From assembly GCA_031277995.1 (NCBI GenBank), contig JAITLH010000186.1, positions 1 to 16,133 on the forward strand: 16,133 nt of DNA, given 5' to 3'. Numbering within the stretch: position 1 is the first letter of the stretch; each line of letters starts with the position of its first letter. This document shows positions 1 to 7,070 of the stretch, piece after piece. The position numbers and the translations under genes are program-made. The stretch comes from Deltaproteobacteria bacterium (GTDB lineage: Bacteria; Desulfobacterota; Desulfarculia; Adiutricales; Adiutricaceae). The notes under the pieces are model-generated. The model searched no databases. It worked only from the letters and a program-made list of their open reading frames with translations, and was not told the origin of the DNA.

Positions 1-65
1 CCCTTTTTCTGAGAATTTTTCCAGCCCTACCCCGTTTACCCCCACATTTTTGCCAACGTTGATTC

Positions 66-107
66 TCGCTTGATCGGGGGCCATTTCGCCCCCAAGTTCC
101 CAAGCGA
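66..107. other. Nested inverted repeat (two-stem hairpin)
   Basis: The outer arms TCGCTTG (66-72) and CAAGCGA (101-107) are perfectly complementary over 7 bp. Inside them GGGGGC (76-81) and GCCCCC (88-93) form a perfect 6-bp stem with loop CATTTC. This makes a coaxial-looking two-part hairpin with small internal loops. No T-tract follows on either strand, so it is not a canonical intrinsic terminator. It could be the 3' structure of a gene lying left of the window, or a structured RNA element. Confidence 0.45.
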
Positions 108-423
108 AAGGGGGCCACCATTTTTCGCGTTTCCCCAAAAGTTCCCAAAAAAGTATACCGCCTCAGTTTAAGCCTGGTTTTTTTCGAGCTGGCCCATGGT
201 CCATGTTTGGCCCATGTTTGGGACATGATTGGGACCGGATCGGGCCATTTCGCGACTTGCCGATTAGACGGCCGTAAAGGGCCGTGGGCCGATTCGGAGC
301 CCCGGCTTGGGTAAATTATGCCAACCCGGGTTTCAAGGGCCTCCACGGGCCGATTTGGGGCCTTCGCGGGGCGGTTTTGGCTGGGGGTGAGGTGGGGGAT
401 TTTGGCCAAGGGAGCGTTTGGCC

Positions 424-453
424 GGGCGGGGCTTGGGCGGGGCTTGGGTGGGG
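424..453 (+). other. G-quadruplex-forming motif
   Basis: Six G-runs of 3 or 4 guanines (424-426, 428-431, 435-437, 439-442, 446-448, 450-453) are separated by alternating 1-nt and 3-nt spacers. This meets the usual G3+N1-7 pattern for an intramolecular quadruplex on the plus strand. It also reads as a 2.7-fold tandem repeat of an 11-bp unit made of GGG, C, GGGG, CTT. Its role is unknown. Confidence 0.5.
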
Positions 454-662
454 AAATTTTTTGAGGCAGGGGGTTTTTGGACTGGGGGCGGCCAAGCTGG
501 GGTTATTGCCTTAAACGGATTATGGGGCTATTATTTGCGTGAAGGGTTTATTTTAATTGGCCCCCAGGCCGGGAATGAAAACCGCGGCAAAATATTGAAC
601 ATTTTTTGACGCCGTCTCGGGGCGACCCCACAGGGTTGGCCTTGGGGGGTGACGGGTTTTTT

Positions 663-692
663 CGCCCTTAGGCTTTCCCCGGGCGTTTTTTT
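663..692 (+). terminator. Possible intrinsic terminator, no assigned gene
   Basis: CGCCC (663-667) can pair with GGGCG (681-685) across a 13-nt loop, and seven Ts follow directly (686-692). The stem is short, and no plus-strand gene is recognised upstream, so the call is tentative. Confidence 0.25.
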
Positions 693-981
693 GGGGGGGG
701 TAAGCCGTTGGCCAAGGGCGGGAACGTTGGGGCGCGAGGCTTTTGGCGAGGTTTAGTAAAAAAGGCTTTAAGGGCCATGCGAGTAGGGTAAAATAATCCA
801 AAAGGTCGCTTTAAAAACTGGCCGGGGCTGGGTTTTGGGGCGATGTTTTGGGGATTTTTTAGAAAAAGAACCGTTACGGTTCACCATGGTTGGATATATG
901 TCTAGCCGCGATCGCTTTTTTGGTGGATTGGGGCAGTTTTACATAAAACGTTTGAGTACGATTTTTTTAAAGGTGATAAAA

Positions 982-1398
982 ATGAAAAGTTTTAGAAGAG
1001 AGTTGACCATAAATACCCCAACCCGGCGGGCTTTCGTCAACATAACGGCGGACGTCATGAACGCGGTCAGGGAAAGCGAGATTAAGGAAGGGCTTTGTTT
1101 GGTAAACGCCAAGCATATCACGGCCAGCGTGTTTATAAACGACAACGAATCGGGCCTGTTGCATGATTTTGAAAGCTGGCTTGAGGGCTTGGCCCCGGAA
1201 AAACCCTATGAGCGTTACCGGCACAATACCGGGGAGAATAACGGCGACGCCCATTTGAAACGCTCCGTGATGGGCCGGGAAGTGGTCATAGCCGTGACCG
1301 ATGGGCAACTCGATTTCGGTCCCTGGGAGAGCGTTTTTTACGGCGAGTTTGACGGGAAGAGAAACAAGCGGGTTTTGATCAAAATAATCGGCGAGTAG
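982..1398 (+). CDS. yjbQ: YjbQ / UPF0047 family protein (secondary thiamine-phosphate synthase-like)
   Basis: This 138-residue protein has the length and sequence of the YjbQ family. HITAS (45-49), NDNE (53-56), NGDAHLKRS (87-95) and FGPWESVFYGEFDG (112-125) match the family's conserved segments; the last covers the G-x-W-E/Q signature. Members are small cytoplasmic proteins that form trimers. Some can weakly join HMP-pyrophosphate and thiazole-phosphate to thiamine phosphate, but the physiological role is unsettled. The ATG at 982 is preferred because AAAGGTGA sits just upstream and the family begins about here. An in-frame opening further 5' (from 835) adds 49 residues with no family resemblance. 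The gene stands alone on the plus strand, followed by a 16-bp tandem repeat and hairpins. The family call is secure, the function is not. Confidence 0.9.
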   Translation: MKSFRRELTINTPTRRAFVNITADVMNAVRESEIKEGLCLVNAKHITASVFINDNESGLLHDFESWLEGLAPEKPYERYRHNTGENNGDAHLKRSVMGREVVIAVTDGQLDFGPWESVFYGEFDGKRNKRVLIKIIGE

Positions 1399-1414
1399 CC
1401 AAGGGCGGCCCGGC

Positions 1415-1505
1415 GGGGAAGCGACTAGAGTGGGAAGCTGGCCTTAGGGGAAGCGGCCCGCGGGGAAGCTGGCCGCGGGGGAAGCGGGTGTTAGGGGAAA
1501 GGGGG
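1415..1505. repeat. 16-bp tandem repeat, about 5.7 copies, 3' of yjbQ
   Basis: GGGGAAGC or a one-base variant begins at 1415, 1431, 1447, 1462, 1478 and 1494, giving spacings of 16, 16, 15, 16 and 16. The second half of each unit is looser (for example TGGCCTTA, TGGCCGCG, GGGTGTTA). The array starts 17 bases after the yjbQ stop codon and runs into the hairpin at 1503-1532. It is non-coding. One of several tandem repeats located at gene 3' ends in this window. Confidence 0.7.
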
Positions 1506-1575
1506 CGAGCGAAAAAAAAAAATCGCTCGCCCAGGGGGGGTTTTTAAATCGCGCCTGGGAGGGGGCGTTTTTTTT
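1503..1575 (+). terminator. yjbQ: Hairpin with poly-A loop plus T-tract downstream of yjbQ
   Basis: GGGCGAGCGA (1503-1512) and TCGCTCGCCC (1523-1532) form a perfect 10-bp stem whose whole loop is ten As (on the minus strand, ten Ts). No T-tract follows directly. About 35 bases later a run of eight Ts (1568-1575) follows a short CGCC/GGCG stem (1552-1567), and CCCAGG/CCTGGG (1530-1535, 1554-1559) can also pair. One of these probably ends yjbQ transcription, but none is a textbook terminator. The region lies between convergent yjbQ and the SUMF1-domain gene, so it may serve both. Confidence 0.4.
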
Positions 1576-1607
1576 GGGTTTATTCGTGGCGGGAGGGGGG
1601 ATTTTTT

Positions 1608-2504
1608 TCATTCATCGTAGGCCACCCTAAAACCTATGTTAACGCTTCTCACCGTGGGCAGATCGGTTTCCCGCCAAGCGCTTTGGCAGGTTTTGGGATC
1701 GCTGGCGTAGGCGCCGCCCCGGTGGACCTTTTCTTCGCCGCCGGAGGGGCCTTTGGGGTTTTGGCCAACTTTATTGGCGTAATAATCGGGGGAAAACCAG
1801 TCCTGGACCCATTCGGAGACGTTTCCGGCCATGTCCACGAGACCAAAAGCGTTGGGCTTTTTTAGGCCAACCGGGTGGGCCGAGCCCTCGGCGAAGCCCT
1901 CGCCGCACCAGGCGTAGTCGGCCATGAGTTTGGGATCGTCCCCAAAAAAATAAGCCGTGGCGGAACCGGCCCGGGCGGCGTATTCCCACTCGGCCTCGGT
2001 GGGCAGGCGATATTTTTTGGTGCCCTCAAGCTCGTTTAGCCTTTCGACAAACGCCAAGGCGTCATGCCAGGAGACGTCGCTGATGGGGAGCTGGCCTTGA
2101 TCTTTTTTGTTTTTCGCCCCGTAAAATTTCATGTTGCCCATGACCCGGTTCCATTGCTCGGTCGTGACCTCGGTCCTGGTTAACCTAAAGCCTTTGGTAA
2201 CGCTCACTTCATGGGCGGGCCTTTCGTATAGGCCGTCGCCTTGAAACCCCGGGCCGGCGCCCATGAAAAAACGCCCTTTGGGGACCCAAACGAAGGTCAT
2301 GTCAACCAAGTTAGTGACGATGGGCGTTTGGGCCAGCGCGATTTTAGGGGCCCAAACAAAACCAAAGGCCAAAGCCATAAGGGAAAAAACCAAGGGGCAA
2401 AAAAACTTGGCCGAAAGGGGGCCCAATCGGCCGACCTTGGATAAGTGGGCCCCGGCCGGGGCCGGCTTGGCCTTGGTCGGGGCGGGTTTTGGGGAGGCGA
2501 GCAT
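1608..2504 (-). CDS. Exported SUMF1 / FGE-sulfatase-domain protein lacking the first FGE cysteine
   Basis: The 298-residue protein starts with a long Pro/Ala/Lys-rich stretch, then a hydrophobic segment (about 34-52) ending in ALA-QT near residue 58. This resembles a signal peptide with an extended n-region, implying export or lipid anchoring outside the cytoplasm. The rest is a SUMF1-type domain, recognisable by FVWVPKGRFFMG, YRLPTEAEWEYAAR, NAFGLVDMAGNVSEWV and the final RGGAY...NIGFRVA. True formylglycine-generating enzymes bind copper with two cysteines in the last block. Here the first is serine (S268) and only the second (C273) remains, as in many bacterial relatives of unknown role, so sulfatase activation is unlikely. 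The ATG at 2504 is chosen because it lies 16 bases past the nth stop; the open frame also extends inside nth to 2573. It is probably last in a tkt-nth-SUMF1 operon. Confidence 0.8.
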   Translation of the reverse strand: MLASPKPAPTKAKPAPAGAHLSKVGRLGPLSAKFFCPLVFSLMALAFGFVWAPKIALAQTPIVTNLVDMTFVWVPKGRFFMGAGPGFQGDGLYERPAHEVSVTKGFRLTRTEVTTEQWNRVMGNMKFYGAKNKKDQGQLPISDVSWHDALAFVERLNELEGTKKYRLPTEAEWEYAARAGSATAYFFGDDPKLMADYAWCGEGFAEGSAHPVGLKKPNAFGLVDMAGNVSEWVQDWFSPDYYANKVGQNPKGPSGGEEKVHRGGAYASDPKTCQSAWRETDLPTVRSVNIGFRVAYDE

Positions 2505-2520
2505 GTGATTTCCCACGCGT

Positions 2521-3291
2521 TTATTTTTGGTCGGGCTGGGGTTCGATCTCGGGCCTGGAGGGGCAGTTCTCAAGGCCGCAAGTTTGGCATCTGGGGTTTC
2601 GGGACTTGCAGACGGCCCGGCCGTGGCTTATGGCTTGATGGGAAAAACGGGTCCAGAGGTTTTTGGGGACTAGTTTCATGAGATCTTTCTCGACGAGCTC
2701 GGGATTTCGTTGGATCGACAAACCCATGCGGCGGCTTAAGCGGCCCAGGTGGGTATCGACCGTCAAAGCCGGGGTGTGAAAAGCGTTACCCAAAAGCACG
2801 TTGGCCGTTTTGGGGCCCACCCCAGGCAAGGACAACAATTGGCCAAAACTCCTGGGGACTTTTCCGTCGCAGGCCAGGGTGATGATCCTGGCCGTTTTGT
2901 GCATGTTTACGGACTTGGTATGGTAGAAACCGCAGGTTTTTACCAACTCTTCCACTTCGCTTAGCTCGGCGTCGGCCATCGATTCGACGGTGGGAAAAAC
3001 CTGAAAAAGCTTTTCCGTGACCGTGTTTACGCGAGAATCCGTGCACTGCGCCGATAGGATTGTGGCCATCAAAAGCTCGTAGGGATTATTGAAGCGTAAG
3101 CCGCAAGCCGCGTCCGGGTAGGCCTTTTTAAAGTAGTCGAGGACTTCCTGTATGGGGACCGGGGGCTTATCAAGCGGCTGGGGCGGGGGCTTTCTGACGT
3201 AGGGCTTTTTGGCCTTTTCGTCTTTGTTTTTGGATAAAGGGGGAACGTGGACTAAGGTTAGGACCTTTGGTCGCTTTGGTCGCTTTGGCAT
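2521..3291 (-). CDS. nth: Endonuclease III (DNA glycosylase / AP lyase)
   Basis: This 256-residue protein has all hallmarks of endonuclease III, which removes oxidised pyrimidines and nicks the abasic site in base-excision repair. Residues 46-75 match the family N-terminus (PIQEVLDYFKKAYP, then NPYELLMATILSAQ). The helix-hairpin-helix is LPGVGPKTAN (155-164), with K161 the catalytic lysine. D179 in VDTH is the catalytic aspartate. Four cysteines near the end (228, 235, 238, 243) should hold the 4Fe-4S cluster; their last spacing is four residues rather than the usual five. About 45 Lys/Pro-rich residues precede the core, which in E. coli is 211 residues in total. No internal ATG occurs before residue 75, so the extension appears real. 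It follows tkt after 119 bases containing a strong hairpin, and precedes the SUMF1-domain gene by 16 bases. Confidence 0.95.
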   Translation of the reverse strand: MPKRPKRPKVLTLVHVPPLSKNKDEKAKKPYVRKPPPQPLDKPPVPIQEVLDYFKKAYPDAACGLRFNNPYELLMATILSAQCTDSRVNTVTEKLFQVFPTVESMADAELSEVEELVKTCGFYHTKSVNMHKTARIITLACDGKVPRSFGQLLSLPGVGPKTANVLLGNAFHTPALTVDTHLGRLSRRMGLSIQRNPELVEKDLMKLVPKNLWTRFSHQAISHGRAVCKSRNPRCQTCGLENCPSRPEIEPQPDQK

Positions 3292-3326
3292 CGAAAAAAA
3301 ACCTTTTGGACTAGCTAGAGCGCGTC

Positions 3327-3366
3327 TTTTCCCCGCCCCGGCGAAATTGGCCGGGGCGCCGGAAAA
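3327..3366 (-). other. Strong GC-rich hairpin between tkt and nth
   Basis: CGCCCCGGC and GCCGGGGCG form a perfect 9-bp stem around the loop GAAATTG (about 3334-3358). TTTTCC and GGAAAA extend it by six more pairs past a small bulge. In the tkt-to-nth direction it is followed by purines, not Ts, so it is not a classical terminator. A run of eight Ts lies only just before the nth ATG. Likely roles are tkt mRNA 3' stabilisation or partial termination. Confidence 0.5.
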
Positions 3367-3410
3367 GGGTTTTAGGCTCGCCGGACTACTTAAGCCCTTT
3401 GGCCGTTTCC

Positions 3411-5441
3411 TTATTCAAACAGGGAATCGACCAAGCGGGCGACGTTATCGGGGGTAAAACCGAGTTTTTCAAAAATCACCCCGGCCGGGGCGGAGTGGCC
3501 GAAGGAATCGATGGAGAGTATTTTACCATTAAGTCCGACAAAACGCTCGTAACCCAAGGATCGCCCGGCCTCGACGGCCAGGCGTTTGGTTATTTTGGCC
3601 GGGAGGACCTTTTCGACGTAGTCCGGGGGCTGGGAAGCGAAAAGTTCCCAGGAGGGGATGGAAACCACCCGAACGCCGAGGCGATCCTTTAAAAGCTCCT
3701 GGGCGGCCAAGGCCAGGTGGACCTCGGAGCCGCTAGCTATGACGATGGCCTGGGGATCTTGGTTGGGGGCCTCGGATAGGACGTACGCGCCTTTGAAAAC
3801 GCCCTCATGGAGGTGGGGGTATTTTTCCGGGGTCAGAACCGGGAGATTTTGGCGAGAAAGGATCAGACAGCTGGGACCTTGGTGGGTTACGGCCACCTCC
3901 CAGGCGGCCGCGGTCTCAAAGGCGTCGGCCGGCCTTAAAACCAAGAGATTTGGCATGGCCCTTAGGGCGGCCAAATGCTCGACGGGCTGATGGGTGGGGC
4001 CGTCTTCGCCCACGCCCACGCTGTCGTGGGTAAAAACGTAAACGACCTTAAGGGACATCAAGGCCGAAAGCCTGACGGCCGGGCGAACGAAGTCGGAAAA
4101 GACCAAAAAAGTCCCGCCAAAGGGAATGAAACCGCCGTGGAGGGCCAGGCCGTTTAGGATGGCCCCCATGCCCTGCTCCCTTACCCCAAAGTGGATGTTC
4201 CGGCCGCCGGGCGTTAAGGCGCTTAGGAACTCCTCCCCATCGATGACGGTTTTATTGGAGGGGGCCAGATCGGCGCTGCCGCCGATAAGTTCCGGAAGGC
4301 TTTTGGCCAGGACGTTTAAGACTTTGCCCGAGGCCACCCGGGTCGCGACTTGGGAGTCTTTGGCGAAAACGGTTTTGGCCGCTTCTTTAAGGTCCGGGGC
4401 CAGGGAATCGGGCACGCTCCCCAAAAGGCGCCTTTTTAGCTCCCGGCCTTCCTCGGGGTACTTTTTTTCGTACTCGGCCAAGGTCTCTTCCCATTTTTTC
4501 CTGGTCTCGACGTGGGCCTGGGCCCTTTCCTTAAAGTGCTCGGCCACCCTTTCGTCCACGAAAAAAGGCCCCCGGTCGCCGTAACCGTAATGGGCCCTGG
4601 TGGCGGCCAGGCCCTCGGCCCCCAATGGCTCGCCGTGGGCCCCGGGCGTGTCTTCCTTGGGGCTGCCGGCCCCCAATTTGGTTCGGCAGATAATCAAGGT
4701 CGGCCGCTCGGTTTCCTGCTTGGCCTTATCCAAGGCCACTTTGATCGATTGGAGATCGCCTACGTCGGACACCAACGAGACGTGCCAATTGTAGGCCGCG
4801 AAGCGGGCCCGGACGTCTTCGGAGAAGGTCAAACCGGCGTGTCCCTCGATGGTCATGTCGTTACTGTCGTAGATATAGATAAGCTTACCTAGGCCCTGGT
4901 TCCCGGCCAAGGAGGCGGCCTCGGAACCCACCCCTTCCATGAGATCACCGTCCGAGACCAAAGCGTAGGTGTGGTGGTCAAAAAGCTTGAAGTTGGGACG
5001 GTTGAAACGCTTGGCCAAATTTCTTTCGGCCAGGGCCAGGCCCACGCCCATGGCCAAACCATGGCCCAAGGGACCGGTCGTGGCCTCGACCCCGGGGGTT
5101 ACGCCCCTTTCCGGATGGCCCGGGGTCAGGCTCTCCCACTGCCGGAAATTTTTCAGATCGTCCATGGTTAACCCGTATCCGGACAAGCATAAAAAGGCGT
5201 ACAAAAGGGCCGAGCCATGCCCGGCCGACAAGACGAACCTGTCGCGATCGGGCCAATCCGGGCGCTGGGGATCGTGCTTTAAAAACCTGGTCCACAAGAC
5301 GTAGGCCATGGGGGCGGCCCCCAAAGGGAAACCGGGATGCCCGCTTTTGGCTTTTTCGACCATATCCACGGCCAATAACCTTAAGGTATCGACCGAGGCT
5401 CTATCCTTGCGATTAAATACGCTGAAACCTGTCGGGGTCAT
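3411..5441 (-). CDS. tkt: Transketolase
   Basis: A 676-residue, full-length bacterial transketolase. It moves two-carbon ketol units between sugar phosphates in the non-oxidative pentose phosphate pathway, using thiamine diphosphate and a divalent metal. Visible motifs include SGHPG (33-37), GHGSALLY (74-81), GPLGHG (123-128), and the ThDP-binding segment SDGDLMEG with its partner N194 in YDSNDMTIEG. The REQGM block carries the catalytic glutamate. The sugar-phosphate-binding segment THDSVGVGEDGPTHQPVEHL follows. The C-terminal domain is complete. The ATG at 5441 is chosen because GGAG lies seven bases upstream; an in-frame TTG four codons earlier overlaps that ribosome site. It is first of the tkt-nth-SUMF1 group, and the terminator-like hairpin at 5478-5538 lies 36 bases upstream of its start. 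It separates the gene from the wbp cluster or sits in its leader. Confidence 0.96.
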   Translation of the reverse strand: MTPTGFSVFNRKDRASVDTLRLLAVDMVEKAKSGHPGFPLGAAPMAYVLWTRFLKHDPQRPDWPDRDRFVLSAGHGSALLYAFLCLSGYGLTMDDLKNFRQWESLTPGHPERGVTPGVEATTGPLGHGLAMGVGLALAERNLAKRFNRPNFKLFDHHTYALVSDGDLMEGVGSEAASLAGNQGLGKLIYIYDSNDMTIEGHAGLTFSEDVRARFAAYNWHVSLVSDVGDLQSIKVALDKAKQETERPTLIICRTKLGAGSPKEDTPGAHGEPLGAEGLAATRAHYGYGDRGPFFVDERVAEHFKERAQAHVETRKKWEETLAEYEKKYPEEGRELKRRLLGSVPDSLAPDLKEAAKTVFAKDSQVATRVASGKVLNVLAKSLPELIGGSADLAPSNKTVIDGEEFLSALTPGGRNIHFGVREQGMGAILNGLALHGGFIPFGGTFLVFSDFVRPAVRLSALMSLKVVYVFTHDSVGVGEDGPTHQPVEHLAALRAMPNLLVLRPADAFETAAAWEVAVTHQGPSCLILSRQNLPVLTPEKYPHLHEGVFKGAYVLSEAPNQDPQAIVIASGSEVHLALAAQELLKDRLGVRVVSIPSWELFASQPPDYVEKVLPAKITKRLAVEAGRSLGYERFVGLNGKILSIDSFGHSAPAGVIFEKLGFTPDNVARLVDSLFE

Positions 5442-5477
5442 GGGATTCTCCAAAAAACTTGAAGGTTATTTTTGACG

Positions 5478-5538
5478 AATAAAAACCAAGCCAAGCCTTA
5501 TCGCGCCGGGGCGGCGCTTTAAGGCTTGGGCTTTGGTT
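5478..5538 (-). terminator. Strong hairpin plus T-tract between wbpA and tkt (terminator or tkt leader attenuator)
   Basis: Read on the minus strand, complementary arms run AACCAA, CCAAGCCTTA, GGCGC, then a 5-nt loop, then GCGCC, TAAGGCTTGG, TTGGTT. That is 21 pairs with only small internal loops, with the inner CCAAGCCTTA/TAAGGCTTGG arms perfect. TTTTTATT follows directly (5478-5485). This is the most convincing intrinsic terminator in the window and should end the wbp transcript. Only 36 bases separate its end from the tkt ATG. Any tkt promoter upstream of it would place it in the tkt 5' leader. Confidence 0.8.
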
Positions 5539-5666
5539 GAAACTTTGGGCTTTTGATTAAAAACCCCCCAAACGATCTTAAAAAGCGAAAGCCGGCCTTG
5601 GGACCAGGGAGGGGAGCGGCGGGGAAATGGTTTTGGGTAATTTTTTCTGGCCAGGCCAAAAGGCCC

Positions 5667-6974
5667 TTAGGCCTTGACCACCGTGGGCGAGATGGGGAAG
5701 GCTCCCCTGGTGTCGATGACCAATTTCGCGTGTTTATGGATGAAGGGTTTGTCGAAGGCCCGGTGATCGGTCAACAAAACCACGGCGTCGTAAGAGCCGA
5801 GGTTTTCGGGGGTAAGCTCGACGCTTTTTAGGCCAAAATCGCCCTTCCTGGTCCTGGGCATTAAGGGCACGTGGGGATCGCTGTATTCCACGAGGGATCC
5901 GGCCTGGGTTAGAAGTTTCAAGACTTCCAGCGAGGGGCTCTCCCGCATGTCCTCGACGTTTTTTTTGTAGGCCATGCCCAAAAGGAGAATTTTGGCGCCC
6001 TTTAGGGGCTTGGCCAGATCGTTTAGGGCGGCGGCAATCTTGTCAACCACGTATTGGGGCATGCCGGCGTTGATTTCCCCGGCCAGTTCGATAAAACGGG
6101 TGTGGACCCCGTAGCCCCGGGCCTTCCAAGTCAAATAGAAGGGATCTATGGGTATGCAATGGCCCCCGATGCCCGGCCCCGGGTAGAAAGGCGTGTAACC
6201 AAAGGGTTTGGTGGCCGCGGCGTTGATTATTTCGTGAATGTCAAGGCCCATGCGGGTGGCGATGACCTTAAGTTCGTTAACTAGGCCAATATTCACGGCC
6301 CGGTAGATGTTTTCCAAGAGTTTGGTCAATTCCGCGGCCCCGGTGGAACTGACCTGAACCATCCGCTCGACCACCTGCCCGTAAAGGGCCAAGCCGACCC
6401 GGGTTGAGGACTCGGTCGATCCGCCCAAAACCTTGGGAATGGTCTGGGTCTTGAAATCCGGATTGGCCGGATCTTCCCTTTCCGGCGAGTAAACCAGAAA
6501 AAAATCTTGGCCAATGACCAAGCCCTTGGACTCGATGGGCGGCCTTAAAACTTCCTCGGTGGTCCCGGGATAGGTGGTGCTTTCCAAGGAAAGTAACTGC
6601 CCGGGCCTAAGGTAATCCAAAAGCGCCTTAAGCGTCCCCAATACGTAGGTAAGATCCGGTTCCCTTTCCTTGGTAAGCGGCGTGGGCACGCAAATGATGA
6701 TGGCGTCGGCTTGGCTGGCCAGGTTAAAATCCGTCGAGGCCGAAAAAAGATTGGAGGTGTTTTTTAATCTCTCGTCGGAGATGTGGCCGATGTAACTTTC
6801 CCGCCGCCCGATTTTTTTTACCTTGGTCTCGTCCACGTCCAGGCCCAGGACCTGGAAGCCGACCTCGGCAAACGACAAGGCCAGCGGCAAACCCACGTAT
6901 CCCAAACCGACGACGGCCACGACCGCCTTCCGTTGGTCAATTTTGTTTAAAAACGCCTCTTCGTAATTTTTCAT
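5667..6974 (-). CDS. wbpA: UDP-N-acetylglucosamine 6-dehydrogenase (WbpA-type nucleotide-sugar dehydrogenase)
   Basis: This 435-residue protein belongs to the UDP-glucose/GDP-mannose dehydrogenase superfamily. Enzymes of this group oxidise C6 of a UDP-amino sugar to a carboxylate in two NAD+-dependent steps. GLGYVGLP (23-30) is the Rossmann dinucleotide loop. ELTKLLENIYRAVNIGLVNE (215-234) carries the conserved Lys and Asn. GPGIGGHCIPIDPFYL (266-281) holds the catalytic cysteine, C273. MAYKKNVEDMRESPS is the C-terminal substrate block. The IDPFYLTWKA version of the cysteine segment is typical of WbpA/WbpO/TviB enzymes rather than of UDP-glucose dehydrogenase. Neighbouring WbpE, WbpB and WbpD activities make WbpA (UDP-GlcNAc to UDP-GlcNAcA) the best reading. 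A good ribosome site (AGGTAGG) precedes the ATG. It is the last gene of the cluster, 247 bases after wbpE, and may have its own promoter in that gap. Confidence 0.88.
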   Translation of the reverse strand: MKNYEEAFLNKIDQRKAVVAVVGLGYVGLPLALSFAEVGFQVLGLDVDETKVKKIGRRESYIGHISDERLKNTSNLFSASTDFNLASQADAIIICVPTPLTKEREPDLTYVLGTLKALLDYLRPGQLLSLESTTYPGTTEEVLRPPIESKGLVIGQDFFLVYSPEREDPANPDFKTQTIPKVLGGSTESSTRVGLALYGQVVERMVQVSSTGAAELTKLLENIYRAVNIGLVNELKVIATRMGLDIHEIINAAATKPFGYTPFYPGPGIGGHCIPIDPFYLTWKARGYGVHTRFIELAGEINAGMPQYVVDKIAAALNDLAKPLKGAKILLLGMAYKKNVEDMRESPSLEVLKLLTQAGSLVEYSDPHVPLMPRTRKGDFGLKSVELTPENLGSYDAVVLLTDHRAFDKPFIHKHAKLVIDTRGAFPISPTVVKA

Positions 6975-7047
6975 AGCCTACCTAAAATTTCCCCCCCGGC
7001 CAAAACCCCGGCACCTGGGGCCGGCCAACCAAAGGCCCCCCAAACGT

Positions 7048-7053
7048 ATTATA
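7048..7053 (-). promoter_or_regulatory. wbpA: Candidate -10 box upstream of wbpA
   Basis: On the minus strand a perfect TATAAT stands out in otherwise GC-rich DNA about 75 bases before the wbpA ATG. The expected -35 position falls at the edge of the 65-bp repeats and shows no consensus match. It could give wbpA its own transcript beyond the long repeat-filled gap. Confidence 0.35.
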
Positions 7054-7070
7054 TCGGAAAACCGCGAGAA

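Larger units (their letters stand above)
1..981. other. Gene-free stretch upstream of yjbQ
   Basis: I find no convincing coding region in these 981 bases. The longest open frames translate to Gly/Trp- or Pro/Arg-rich strings without domain character, as expected from random frames in G-rich DNA. No gene clearly enters from the left edge. What can be seen is a nested hairpin (66-107), a short direct repeat of CCATGTTTGG around 201-220, a G-run cluster (424-453) and a hairpin followed by seven Ts (663-692). The DNA is asymmetric, with long G runs and T runs on the plus strand. Confidence 0.6.

Noticed and set aside
553..801. 82-codon minus-strand open frame
   Set aside because: Pro/Arg-rich translation from G/T-rich DNA, no domain and no ribosome site; likely chance.
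835..981. Longer yjbQ start at 835 adding 49 residues
   Set aside because: The extra residues do not resemble the family, and the ATG at 982 has a good ribosome site.
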